Of a DNA stretch of 64,000 nucleotides, positions 1-7,675 are shown piece by piece; positions within the stretch are counted from its first letter, which is position 1, and every line of letters begins with the position of its first letter. A model generated the notes under the pieces. The model saw nothing but the letters and a program-made list of their open reading frames with translations, was not told the DNA's origin and searched no databases. The translations under genes were made by a program, and so were the position numbers. This DNA is from Vibrio sp. Of7-15 (GTDB taxonomy: Bacteria; Pseudomonadota; Gammaproteobacteria; Enterobacterales; Vibrionaceae), in the NCBI RefSeq assembly GCF_022347565.1, contig NZ_JAKRGH010000003.1, positions 62,001 to 126,000 on the forward strand, read 5' to 3'.

Positions 1-1751
1 TGAAGAGTCAGCATCGTGCTGTTTATCTGACCAGTTTTACGGTCATCTTCTTTACTATGGCCATTAGCGTATTGCTGTTAGTCGGCAGCTTGTACCGTGA
101 TGGTTTACAAAGCAAAGCGGTATCTCTGGGGGATATTGTAAGCCAGCGTTTATCTCCCATTCTTGATTATAACGTTGATCAAGATTTATTAACTGGGATT
201 GATGGCATGCTTGATAACTTCAGGCGCGCGAATCCGGAGCTTTCCGAAATTTCGGTGTACAAAGGCGAAGCGTTGATTGCCAGTAGCCATGACCGAAATA
301 GCATGGGGCTGATTTTAAAAGACACCGGAGTGCTTGAATACAGCCATGCCACCTCTTTGCAAGGCGAGGTGAGGTTATCTTATCAAGCAGAAGTTGTTTT
401 AGCACAGCTCGCGAGAATTTTGAAAAACTTCGCGGTGCTGTTTTTTGCGTGTGGGCTAGTGTGTTTTGTGTTCATTCGTCTATTAAGCGGTGAAGCAAAT
501 CGAAGCCAAGACGATTTAGTTCTAGAGCGACTTAAGCCCTTGTTTCTTGGCGCAGTGCTAATGGAAGCGCTAATGGCTCCGATCATGCCCCAGTACCTAA
601 CAGCAGTTGCTAATGATGCTGGTTTAGGGGCGGGCGCATCTTCTTTATTTTTCACGCTGTATTTTCTCGGTTTTGCATTAACGCTATTGCCTGCTGCTCG
701 GCTTATTGAACTTTATGATATTAGACGAGTGCTGGTTATTGGCATTTTATTATCAAGTTTGGGGTGTGTTCTTCTTGGCTCTGAGTACTTCCATATTGAT
801 TGGAATATTGTCGTTACGCTTGGGGCAAGGTTAGTTTCTGGTATTGGCCAAGCTTTAATTTTTATTGCTGTTCAAGGGTATATTTTAAGATTTAGTAACC
901 GAAGTAATAAAACTCAGGCGGCGGGTATCATTGTCTTTTGCTTTAACGCTGGCTTTATTACCGGGGCAGCGATTGGTGCTTTATTGGCTAACTACCTTGG
1001 TGATAAAGGTATCTTTATGCTTGCGGCAAGCATCGGTCTGATCATGAGTATGTTTAGTTTGTTGTTGCCTTCCATGAAATTACAGAAGGTGTCATCACGA
1101 TCGTTTACTCAAAATATTGTGGAGATGATGTCTGACTCGTGGCGCTTAATTAAAGTCCCTGCATTTATTCGTACCATGTTATTAGTCGGGATACCAACGA
1201 AAGCAGCATTAACGGGGGTTGTGTCTTTTGCTGTTCCTTTATTGTTATCTGAGCAAGGGATCAGTAAAGAAAGTATTGGGCAGGTATTAATGGCATACGC
1301 AGCTGTAGTGTTGTTTGTGAGCCATAAGGTTGGCCCTTGGGTTGATAAATTAGGCAGTAGCAAAACCGCGTTGAGTATTGGCAGTTTATTAGCTGGGCTA
1401 GGCCTTGCTTTGTTGGCTTATGCTCTGATGCTGGAAACAGAGTGGCACATTGTCGCGTTAATGACGGTATCTATGATGGTGCTGGGCTTTTCACACGGTT
1501 TAATTAATGCGCCTGTGGTGACACACGTTGTAGAAAAAACTCGTGGTTATAGCAGCACAGACTCAACAGTTGCAGCAACTTACCGATTTCTTGAAAGATT
1601 TGGTCATGTTTCCGGTTCTATTATAGTGGCTCAATTGCTGATGTGGTTAGGGGCTGCTCAAGCGATGCTTGCATTAGGTATTTTCTTCACTTTGGCTTGC
1701 ACTCTATTTGTGATGTTTGAACGAACCACGGTTAAGGCGGTGAGTGTATGA
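1..1751 (+). CDS. MFS transporter with N-terminal periplasmic sensor-like domain (5' end cut by window)
   Basis: The reading frame is open to the window edge. Bases 1-2 are TG followed by codons for KSQHRAVYLTSF, so the true ATG probably begins one base before the window, giving about 583 residues. The hydrophobic segment beginning there supports this upstream start over the ATG at 57. Domain order: first membrane helix, a periplasmic segment of about 100 residues (roughly residues 45-140) resembling a small extracytoplasmic sensor, a second helix, then a full major-facilitator core with about 12 helices. The stop overlaps the next start (ATGA), so it is coupled to the binding-protein genes behind it. 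The substrate is unknown. A sensory transporter role is an inference from the domain order. Confidence 0.8.
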   Translation, partial: KSQHRAVYLTSFTVIFFTMAISVLLLVGSLYRDGLQSKAVSLGDIVSQRLSPILDYNVDQDLLTGIDGMLDNFRRANPELSEISVYKGEALIASSHDRNSMGLILKDTGVLEYSHATSLQGEVRLSYQAEVVLAQLARILKNFAVLFFACGLVCFVFIRLLSGEANRSQDDLVLERLKPLFLGAVLMEALMAPIMPQYLTAVANDAGLGAGASSLFFTLYFLGFALTLLPAARLIELYDIRRVLVIGILLSSLGCVLLGSEYFHIDWNIVVTLGARLVSGIGQALIFIAVQGYILRFSNRSNKTQAAGIIVFCFNAGFITGAAIGALLANYLGDKGIFMLAASIGLIMSMFSLLLPSMKLQKVSSRSFTQNIVEMMSDSWRLIKVPAFIRTMLLVGIPTKAALTGVVSFAVPLLLSEQGISKESIGQVLMAYAAVVLFVSHKVGPWVDKLGSSKTALSIGSLLAGLGLALLAYALMLETEWHIVALMTVSMMVLGFSHGLINAPVVTHVVEKTRGYSSTDSTVAATYRFLERFGHVSGSIIVAQLLMWLGAAQAMLALGIFFTLACTLFVMFERTTVKAVSV

Positions 1752-2923
1752 GGTGGATAGTTTTATTGTGCTCATTTTTGAGTTTCATTGCCTTTGCAAA
1801 ACCAAGTGACATGAGTTCAGGCATGATGCAGGAAGTGCAAAAACCTTGGCCTCAATGGCTTGGAGAAGAGTTAAAACCAGATTTTAATAGCCATTGGCAA
1901 ACTGAAATTACAGATTTGGGAGTGACTTATTCTCCGGCGCAATCGCTACCAACGGTGCTTGTGATTATTTCTCGTAAAGCGAAATCTTATGATACAGCGT
2001 TGAATACCTTGTTAGGAGCATTCAGTCGAGAATTGCCACAAGCACAGCTAGTTATACGTAAACTACCAACGGAAAAAGCGGAATTAACCGAATTACTTAA
2101 TCTTGCAGAGCAAAGTAGTGATTTGATTTATACCGTGGGCTCTAAAGCCACGGTAGCGGTTCGAGAAGTATTTAAAGGTCGTCAAACCCCTGTTGTTTCT
2201 GTAAACGCAAAAGACCCTGTTCAACTGGGTTTAATTGAGGATTATCAGGGGTCAGGTGATAACTTTGCGTTTACGTCTTTGAATTTACCTGCTGATGTTA
2301 CCTTGGCTTTTATGCAGCGTTTTAAACCTCACCTAGAGCAGGTTGCTGTGCTTTATGCAAAAAGCAATAAGAGTGCTTATGTCACTCAATATTTGCCTTT
2401 AAAGAAAGAAGCAGAGCAAAAAGGGGTGAAGGTATGGCCGATAGTGGTAGACGAAAGTGATCCTGATTTGCGTTTAAAAACGACGATGAAGCGAACCATT
2501 GCGGAACTAAAGCAAAATGATCCTAATTTAACAAAAACAGTGTTGTGGCTCACAGGCAGCTCAAGTTTACTGGCAAGAGTGGCAGAAATTAACCAGTATT
2601 CTAGTAACTTACCGCTGATTTCAGCTGTGCCTGATGTAGTTCGCCAAGGGAAAGACAGTGCGTTGATGTCGTTTGGTGTGAGCTTTGTGAACAATGCTCA
2701 TCAAGCTGCTTTGTATGGATTGTCCATTTTAAAAGGAGAAACAACAGCTGGAGAATTGCCTGTTGGGTTGATCTCACCACCTGACATCGCGATTAGCTTT
2801 GAACAAGCTCAGAGAATTAATCAGCAAATACCATTTGTGCTAATGGAAATGGCCAGTGATGTATATGACACCGATGGAAAGGTAATTCGTTCAGAGGGTA
2901 AATCTATGCAGGAACAGCAATGA
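1748..2923 (+). CDS. Periplasmic ABC-type substrate-binding protein (PF04392-like)
   Basis: This 391-residue protein starts with a signal peptide (cleavage probably after the FAKPS region). Its body fits the ABC_sub_bind family: a Rossmann-like half with TVGSKATVAVREVF and TPVVSVNAKDPVQLGL, and a second half with FGVSFVNNAHQAALYG. Family members bind small solutes, often aromatic or purine-like, in the periplasm. No ABC permease or ATPase is adjacent. Instead it is coupled by 4-bp ATGA overlaps to the sensor-MFS gene before it and to another binding protein after it. I infer a periplasmic sensing or delivery role for the MFS protein or the T6SS operon. The ligand cannot be read from the sequence. 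Confidence 0.8.
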   Translation: MRWIVLLCSFLSFIAFAKPSDMSSGMMQEVQKPWPQWLGEELKPDFNSHWQTEITDLGVTYSPAQSLPTVLVIISRKAKSYDTALNTLLGAFSRELPQAQLVIRKLPTEKAELTELLNLAEQSSDLIYTVGSKATVAVREVFKGRQTPVVSVNAKDPVQLGLIEDYQGSGDNFAFTSLNLPADVTLAFMQRFKPHLEQVAVLYAKSNKSAYVTQYLPLKKEAEQKGVKVWPIVVDESDPDLRLKTTMKRTIAELKQNDPNLTKTVLWLTGSSSLLARVAEINQYSSNLPLISAVPDVVRQGKDSALMSFGVSFVNNAHQAALYGLSILKGETTAGELPVGLISPPDIAISFEQAQRINQQIPFVLMEMASDVYDTDGKVIRSEGKSMQEQQ

Positions 2924-3639
2924 AGGTAAGCAGACTATACAAAGCTTTTGGCCTCAGCTTTTGTTTGTTATGGACAGCAGGCGTTAATGCTGCGGGAAAT
3001 ATTGGCCCTGAGCGCTTATTGTTGGTAACTCAACAATGGCGACCTTATCAGTACCAAGAAAACGGTGAGATGAGGGGCCCTGGTATTGATAAAATAAAGT
3101 GTGTGATGAAAGGCATGCAGCAGCCTTATCAACTTACGATGACAAGCTGGGATCGAGCCCAAATCTTAACGGAAGTAGGCGATCAGCATGGTTTCTTTTT
3201 GGCATCAAAGAATGATATTCGAGATAAGTTCGCTTCATATTCAGACCCAGTAATGAATCAAGCGTGGAGTTGGTTTAGCCTTTCAGACTCTATCGACACA
3301 CAAAGCACTATGTTTAAAGAGCAGATCACTGTTACGGCTTTGTTTGGTTCTAATAAATGGTTTTGGCTACAAAAACAGGGTTATCGAGTAGAAAAAAAAC
3401 CACGCCATTCCGGAACCTTGGTTGAGTTGTTATTAGCTGGTGAGGTGGGGGCTGTCCTGGCGAATGATTTTGTTATGGAAGACGCTATTAAACAGCTAGG
3501 CGTAAGTCACCGTGCTATTACTAAAAATAGAATTAAAGAAAAGCCACTTGGTGTGTATTTTTCAAAAAAATTTACTAAGCAGTACCCGCGTTTTTTAAAG
3601 GCATTTAATGAAGCCGTAGCGCAGTGTAAGGGGAGTTAA
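2920..3639 (+). CDS. Periplasmic solute-binding protein, family 3-like
   Basis: The 239-residue product has a signal peptide (residues 1-24, ending VNAAG). It shows the usual start of a family 3 solute-binding protein, LLLVTQQWRPYQYQENG, followed by GIDKIKCVMKGM and MTSWDRAQ. The C-terminal lobe contains GTLVELLLAGEVGAVLAND. Such proteins bind amino acids or similar polar compounds. It overlaps the preceding gene by 4 bp and ends one base before the tagH start, so it is physically part of the T6SS operon. No cognate permease is visible. Its ligand and link to T6SS activity are unknown. Confidence 0.8.
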   Translation: MKVSRLYKAFGLSFCLLWTAGVNAAGNIGPERLLLVTQQWRPYQYQENGEMRGPGIDKIKCVMKGMQQPYQLTMTSWDRAQILTEVGDQHGFFLASKNDIRDKFASYSDPVMNQAWSWFSLSDSIDTQSTMFKEQITVTALFGSNKWFWLQKQGYRVEKKPRHSGTLVELLLAGEVGAVLANDFVMEDAIKQLGVSHRAITKNRIKEKPLGVYFSKKFTKQYPRFLKAFNEAVAQCKGS

Positions 3640-3640
3640 A

Positions 3641-4609
3641 ATGCCATTATCATTAAGAATTATCAGCTCTCCTAACGGGGAACCAATTTCAGATTGGACT
3701 AAAAACTTCCCAGAAGAAGGGGGAAGTATTGGACGCTCATTTGGAACTACGATGCAGCTCTCTGACGCGACTCGTGAAGTTTCTGGCACACATGCAGTGA
3801 TCAATCGTGGCAGCCGTGGTTATCAGATCATGGACATGAGCACCAATGGATTATTCATTAATGGAAGTAATCAGCCATTAGGGAAAAATAATCAATCGGC
3901 TTTAAACGATGGCGATGTTATCGATTTAGGTCAATATCGCTTGATGGTATCTTGTTTTGTACCAGCTCAAGCCACAGCGAAAAAAGGACTAGAAACTGCC
4001 AATTCACCACTAGGTAGTTGGGAAGATGATCCTTTTGGATCCGATATTCCGCCTATGTCGACTCAACCTGAAGCACCTGCTCAAGTAAGAGAGCCTGAAT
4101 TATCTTTCAGTGCGTTGTCAGATAGCGTTGAGCCGGATCCCTTTTTGGAGATAGAGGCAGAAAAAGAGAGCACTGACGAAGTGCGAAATATTAGCCTATT
4201 AAGCAACGATGGGTTTGATGATGACCCGTTTGCTGAAGACAGCAGTGACAGTTTAACGCCTATTACTTTTGATGCGCCAATAGCACCTCATACGGGTAAT
4301 TCTTCTCCTAATATTCATCCAGCCATGGATCCACAGCAGTTATTATCCATGCAAGCGAAGCAGCAAGAGCTGATGATTCAAGCTGTGGAAATGGCCTTTG
4401 GTCGTTTGATGGAAGAAATGGCTCCTGCCCATTTAGAAGATATGTTTAATGATATCGCACAGCCTGGTTTCTTTAGCCGTAAGCCGGATTATTGGTCGAT
4501 GTACAAACGTTATTTCCAGCGTCAACAAGACAATCAAGACTGGCAATTAAAGTTTAAGGCGTATTTCAGTGAGAGTTTACGCATTAAACAGTCGTTAGGG
4601 GAAAAGTAA
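3641..4609 (+). CDS. tagH: T6SS FHA-domain protein TagH
   Basis: The 322-residue protein has an N-terminal FHA domain (about residues 25-100: GGSIGRSFG, SGTHAVINR, STNGLFINGS), which binds phosphothreonine. An acidic, proline-rich linker (about 105-225) and a C-terminal T6SS-FHA region (about 228-320, with FSRKPDYWSMYKRYF) follow. In other systems the FHA protein is phosphorylated by the PpkA kinase and helps activate T6SS assembly. Here a kinase-like gene lies at the far end of the same operon. It starts one base after the previous stop with a GGGGAG ribosome site. It is shorter than many Fha proteins, but all expected parts are present. Confidence 0.9.
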   Translation: MPLSLRIISSPNGEPISDWTKNFPEEGGSIGRSFGTTMQLSDATREVSGTHAVINRGSRGYQIMDMSTNGLFINGSNQPLGKNNQSALNDGDVIDLGQYRLMVSCFVPAQATAKKGLETANSPLGSWEDDPFGSDIPPMSTQPEAPAQVREPELSFSALSDSVEPDPFLEIEAEKESTDEVRNISLLSNDGFDDDPFAEDSSDSLTPITFDAPIAPHTGNSSPNIHPAMDPQQLLSMQAKQQELMIQAVEMAFGRLMEEMAPAHLEDMFNDIAQPGFFSRKPDYWSMYKRYFQRQQDNQDWQLKFKAYFSESLRIKQSLGEK

Positions 4610-4610
4610 G

Positions 4611-5084
4611 ATGAAAAAGATACTCTTAATGATGGCTTGTGTGTTTTTGCTGAATGGCTGTAGCTCGTGGATGTTTTGGAAAGATCCTCTTCCGCTTCAG
4701 GTAACAGTGAATATTGAAGCGGCAAACAACATTAACCCCAATTTAGATGGATTAGCTTCTCCGCTTGAAATGAGGGTGTATCAGCTTGCTGACAGCGAAG
4801 CGTTTAATCAGGCCAATTTTATTGATCTTTACAATGATGATCAGGGCATTTTAAAAGCTAAGTTACTGTCAAAGCGTAATTTAGACAGTGTATTACCCGC
4901 AGAGAAACGCGTAGTTGTGTTGCCTCAGCTAGCTGAAACTCAATATATTGGCGTGATTGCGGCGTTTGCCGACTACCGAGAAGCAAAAAATAAAGCGATT
5001 GTACAAGTTCAGCCGGGTTTACCTGTGGTTGTGAATATCAGTGTCGATGGAATTAATATCAGTATTACAGGTCAAGAGGGCTAA
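4611..5084 (+). CDS. tssJ: T6SS outer-membrane lipoprotein TssJ
   Basis: The 157-residue product is a lipoprotein with lipobox LLNGC (Cys17). The mature part is a small beta-sandwich typical of TssJ, including LEMRVYQLADSEAFNQA and VVLPQLAETQYIGVIAAFADY. TssJ anchors the trans-envelope TssJLM complex in the outer membrane by contacting the periplasmic end of TssM. It follows tagH with a one-base gap and precedes tssK. Length and order fit the family well. Confidence 0.93.
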   Translation: MKKILLMMACVFLLNGCSSWMFWKDPLPLQVTVNIEAANNINPNLDGLASPLEMRVYQLADSEAFNQANFIDLYNDDQGILKAKLLSKRNLDSVLPAEKRVVVLPQLAETQYIGVIAAFADYREAKNKAIVQVQPGLPVVVNISVDGINISITGQEG

Positions 5085-5090
5085 TTAAGA

Positions 5091-6413
5091 ATGGATAAGA
5101 AAAAAGTCGTTTGGTCTGAAGGGATGTTTTTAAGCCCGCAGCATTTCCAGCAACAAGAGCGTTACTTAGAAACATTTACAAAATCTTACTGTGGTTTGAT
5201 GAATCCGGCGCGTTTTGGTCTTGCTGCCCTTGAACTGGATTCTTCACTTACTCGGATTGGTAAAGTTGGGATCAAAAGCGCATCGGGTTTATTCCCAGAT
5301 GGTACTCCGTTTGAGGTACATAATGGACTTGCTCTAGAGATCCCTGAAGGTACTATTGATAAGCTTGTTTATTTGGCATTGCCGATTTATCGCACGGGGG
5401 TTGTAGATGTCGGTGATGAGCAAGATAAAAATCGACGTCATCATCGAATTGATCATAATGTATTTGATACCAGCCGAGATCACAGTGAAGCATTACAGCT
5501 GGAGCTGGCGGAGCCGAACATTGTATTAAAGCTAGAAGGGGACGATCTACAAGATTACACCGTGATACCGATTGCTCACGTTACTGAGCATAAATCAGAT
5601 GGTGAAATTGAATTAAACCGTGCTTTCATTCCTGTGCCACTTTACTTCACAGTGTCGGATTATTTAAAAGACAACGTGAACGACATCTACGCGCAAATGC
5701 AATATCGTGCACGCACCATTTCACAGCGTCTGCAGGTGGAGTCGGGCAGTAAAAGTCATCAAGCACTTTTACGTGACTATTTGTGGCTTCAAGCATTGGG
5801 CCGTTGGCTGCCAAACGTGAAATACTGGCTTGATACCAGCACCATTTCCCCTCAAGAAATCTACCAAACGTGTTTGCAAATGGTGGGTGAAATGCAAGGT
5901 CTTGAAGGTAAGATGCCGCAAGAATATCAAGGCTGGGAACATAACCGTTTGTATAGTTTATTTTCATCCCTGTTTTCTGATATTCGTATCATGTTGCGTG
6001 AAGTACAGCTAGACAGTGTGAGCACTTTGGTTTGGGATAGCAGTCTATTTGAGAAACGTCGACTATTGCGCACAATCGTACAAGATCGAGGCTTATTTAA
6101 TGCTGGTCGATTCTTGTTGGTGGTTTCTTCACCGTTAGGCGCAGTGCAGCTGGGGGAGCAGTTCCCACAAGCGAGTAAATTGGCGGGTAATAGCGCGATT
6201 GCAGAATTGGTGCGCAATGCGTTATCTGGTGTACCGATGCGTGCGCTTCCTGTACCACCTTCTGAGCTAAAAGCACGCAGTGATGCTGCTTATTTTGAAT
6301 TGGATACTCAGTCACCATTATGGCGTGAGTTGATTCAAAAAGATGAGCCGATAGCCCTTCATGTTGACAGCCGTATTGGTGAAGTTGACATCGAATTTTT
6401 TGTGATTAGATAG
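5091..6413 (+). CDS. tssK: T6SS baseplate protein TssK
   Basis: The 440-residue protein begins with the TssK hallmark VVWSEGMFLSPQHFQQQERY and matches the family in length. TssK trimers connect the phage-like baseplate to the TssL/TssM membrane complex in the cytoplasm. It lies 6 bp after tssJ and 11 bp before the tssL start, in the standard J-K-L order. Nothing looks truncated or unusual. Confidence 0.95.
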   Translation: MDKKKVVWSEGMFLSPQHFQQQERYLETFTKSYCGLMNPARFGLAALELDSSLTRIGKVGIKSASGLFPDGTPFEVHNGLALEIPEGTIDKLVYLALPIYRTGVVDVGDEQDKNRRHHRIDHNVFDTSRDHSEALQLELAEPNIVLKLEGDDLQDYTVIPIAHVTEHKSDGEIELNRAFIPVPLYFTVSDYLKDNVNDIYAQMQYRARTISQRLQVESGSKSHQALLRDYLWLQALGRWLPNVKYWLDTSTISPQEIYQTCLQMVGEMQGLEGKMPQEYQGWEHNRLYSLFSSLFSDIRIMLREVQLDSVSTLVWDSSLFEKRRLLRTIVQDRGLFNAGRFLLVVSSPLGAVQLGEQFPQASKLAGNSAIAELVRNALSGVPMRALPVPPSELKARSDAAYFELDTQSPLWRELIQKDEPIALHVDSRIGEVDIEFFVIR

Positions 6414-6424
6414 GGGCGTGAGTG

Positions 6425-7567
6425 ATGACGTCATTATTTAATGAACAAGAAACTATTTCAGTTCGGCGCAGTGGAGCTAATGCCGAGCCAGTGAAGTCTG
6501 CTGAGCAGAATCCAGCACTGGATTTAACTGGAACTGAAAAGCTCATTGAAAACTTAACGATTTACGGTAATCCATTGCTTAATGCCAGTAGTGAATTACT
6601 GGGTTTATTAGTCAGTTTGCCTCGTTTAGCTACACCGCTGGATATCGATGCATTTCGTCAGCAACTATTAGATGGCATTGCTGACTTTAAGCGCCGTGGT
6701 TTGTTCTTGGACTATCACCCGAGTGTGATTGAAAAAAGCTGCTTTGTTTTGTGTGCCGCGTTTGATGAATGTATTTTGTATACCCATTGGGGCGAGCAAG
6801 TTCGTTGGGAAAATCATTCCTTATTGAGTAAGGTATTTAACCAACGAGATGGTGGTGAAGTCTTTTTCACGTTGTTGGATCAAGCGCGCCGCCAGCCATC
6901 AAAATTAGTGGATTTTTTAGAGCTTCAATATGTGCTTATTATGTTGGGCTTCTTAGGTAAATATCGCCATTCTGAGCGACGAAAAATCAATGAGCTTCAG
7001 TCTGAGCTTTATAGTGTCATTCGCTTTTACAGAGAAGAGTCTGCTTTGCCAGTGCCTGCTCCCGGTACAGTGGTTGATGCAAGAAAACCATGGCAATTCT
7101 TGAGTGTCACTAAGCTGTTGGTGATCAGTGGTTTGGTTGTGCTGGGCTCTTATGCATTTTCTGAGTTCTGGTATAAAAACCGCAGTCAAGCGACATTATC
7201 TGCGTTTACGTCGTTAGACATGCATGGTTTTGTTCACACGACGCAAGATAGTGACTTGATTTACACAAGTACACCCGCCGATTTGGGGCAAAAGGACGCC
7301 AGTTTGCCTGAAGTAATGGTGGAATCTATGACACCACCTCAAGTGACCTGGGAAATTTTGATAGCCACTTTCTCTAGTAAAGATGATGGGCAACGCCTAG
7401 CACACGACTTACGAGAATCTGGCTACAGTATTACCATCAAAACGTTAGATACAGGTGTGGAGTTGATTGTTACTGAGCAAAAAGATTTAGCGAAAGCCAA
7501 AGCGTTAAAAAATGAGCTGAATATACGCTTCGGGCTTAATGCTGCTGTGCGCCGAAGCAAACAGTGA
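6425..7567 (+). CDS. tssL: T6SS inner-membrane protein TssL with C-terminal SPOR-like domain
   Basis: Residues about 35-210 form the cytoplasmic DotU/TssL domain (PLLNASSELLGLLVSLPRL, CAAFDECILYTHWG, LGFLGKYR). A single membrane helix follows at about 229-247 (KLLVISGLVVLGSYAFSEFW). The periplasmic tail, about residues 306-380, begins WEILIATFSSKDDGQRLAHD and has the alternating pattern of a SPOR peptidoglycan-binding domain. TssL normally ends soon after the helix; specialised TssL proteins with peptidoglycan-binding tails are known. I chose the ATG at 6425 over the GTG at 6422 because its spacing from AGGGG is better. Confidence 0.9.
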   Translation: MTSLFNEQETISVRRSGANAEPVKSAEQNPALDLTGTEKLIENLTIYGNPLLNASSELLGLLVSLPRLATPLDIDAFRQQLLDGIADFKRRGLFLDYHPSVIEKSCFVLCAAFDECILYTHWGEQVRWENHSLLSKVFNQRDGGEVFFTLLDQARRQPSKLVDFLELQYVLIMLGFLGKYRHSERRKINELQSELYSVIRFYREESALPVPAPGTVVDARKPWQFLSVTKLLVISGLVVLGSYAFSEFWYKNRSQATLSAFTSLDMHGFVHTTQDSDLIYTSTPADLGQKDASLPEVMVESMTPPQVTWEILIATFSSKDDGQRLAHDLRESGYSITIKTLDTGVELIVTEQKDLAKAKALKNELNIRFGLNAAVRRSKQ

Positions 7568-7675
7568 TTGTCGGCTAAAACGGAGTTTATAACATCATCA
7601 TCGCAGTTCTTCACTTTATTGGCCTAAGTCTAGATAGGGTAGAAGCAACTGCGACTATGTATAAGAATAAAATTT

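Noticed and set aside
383-655. Minus-strand open frame of 90 codons inside the MFS gene
   Set aside because: Shadow of the real gene; no ribosome site and implausible composition.
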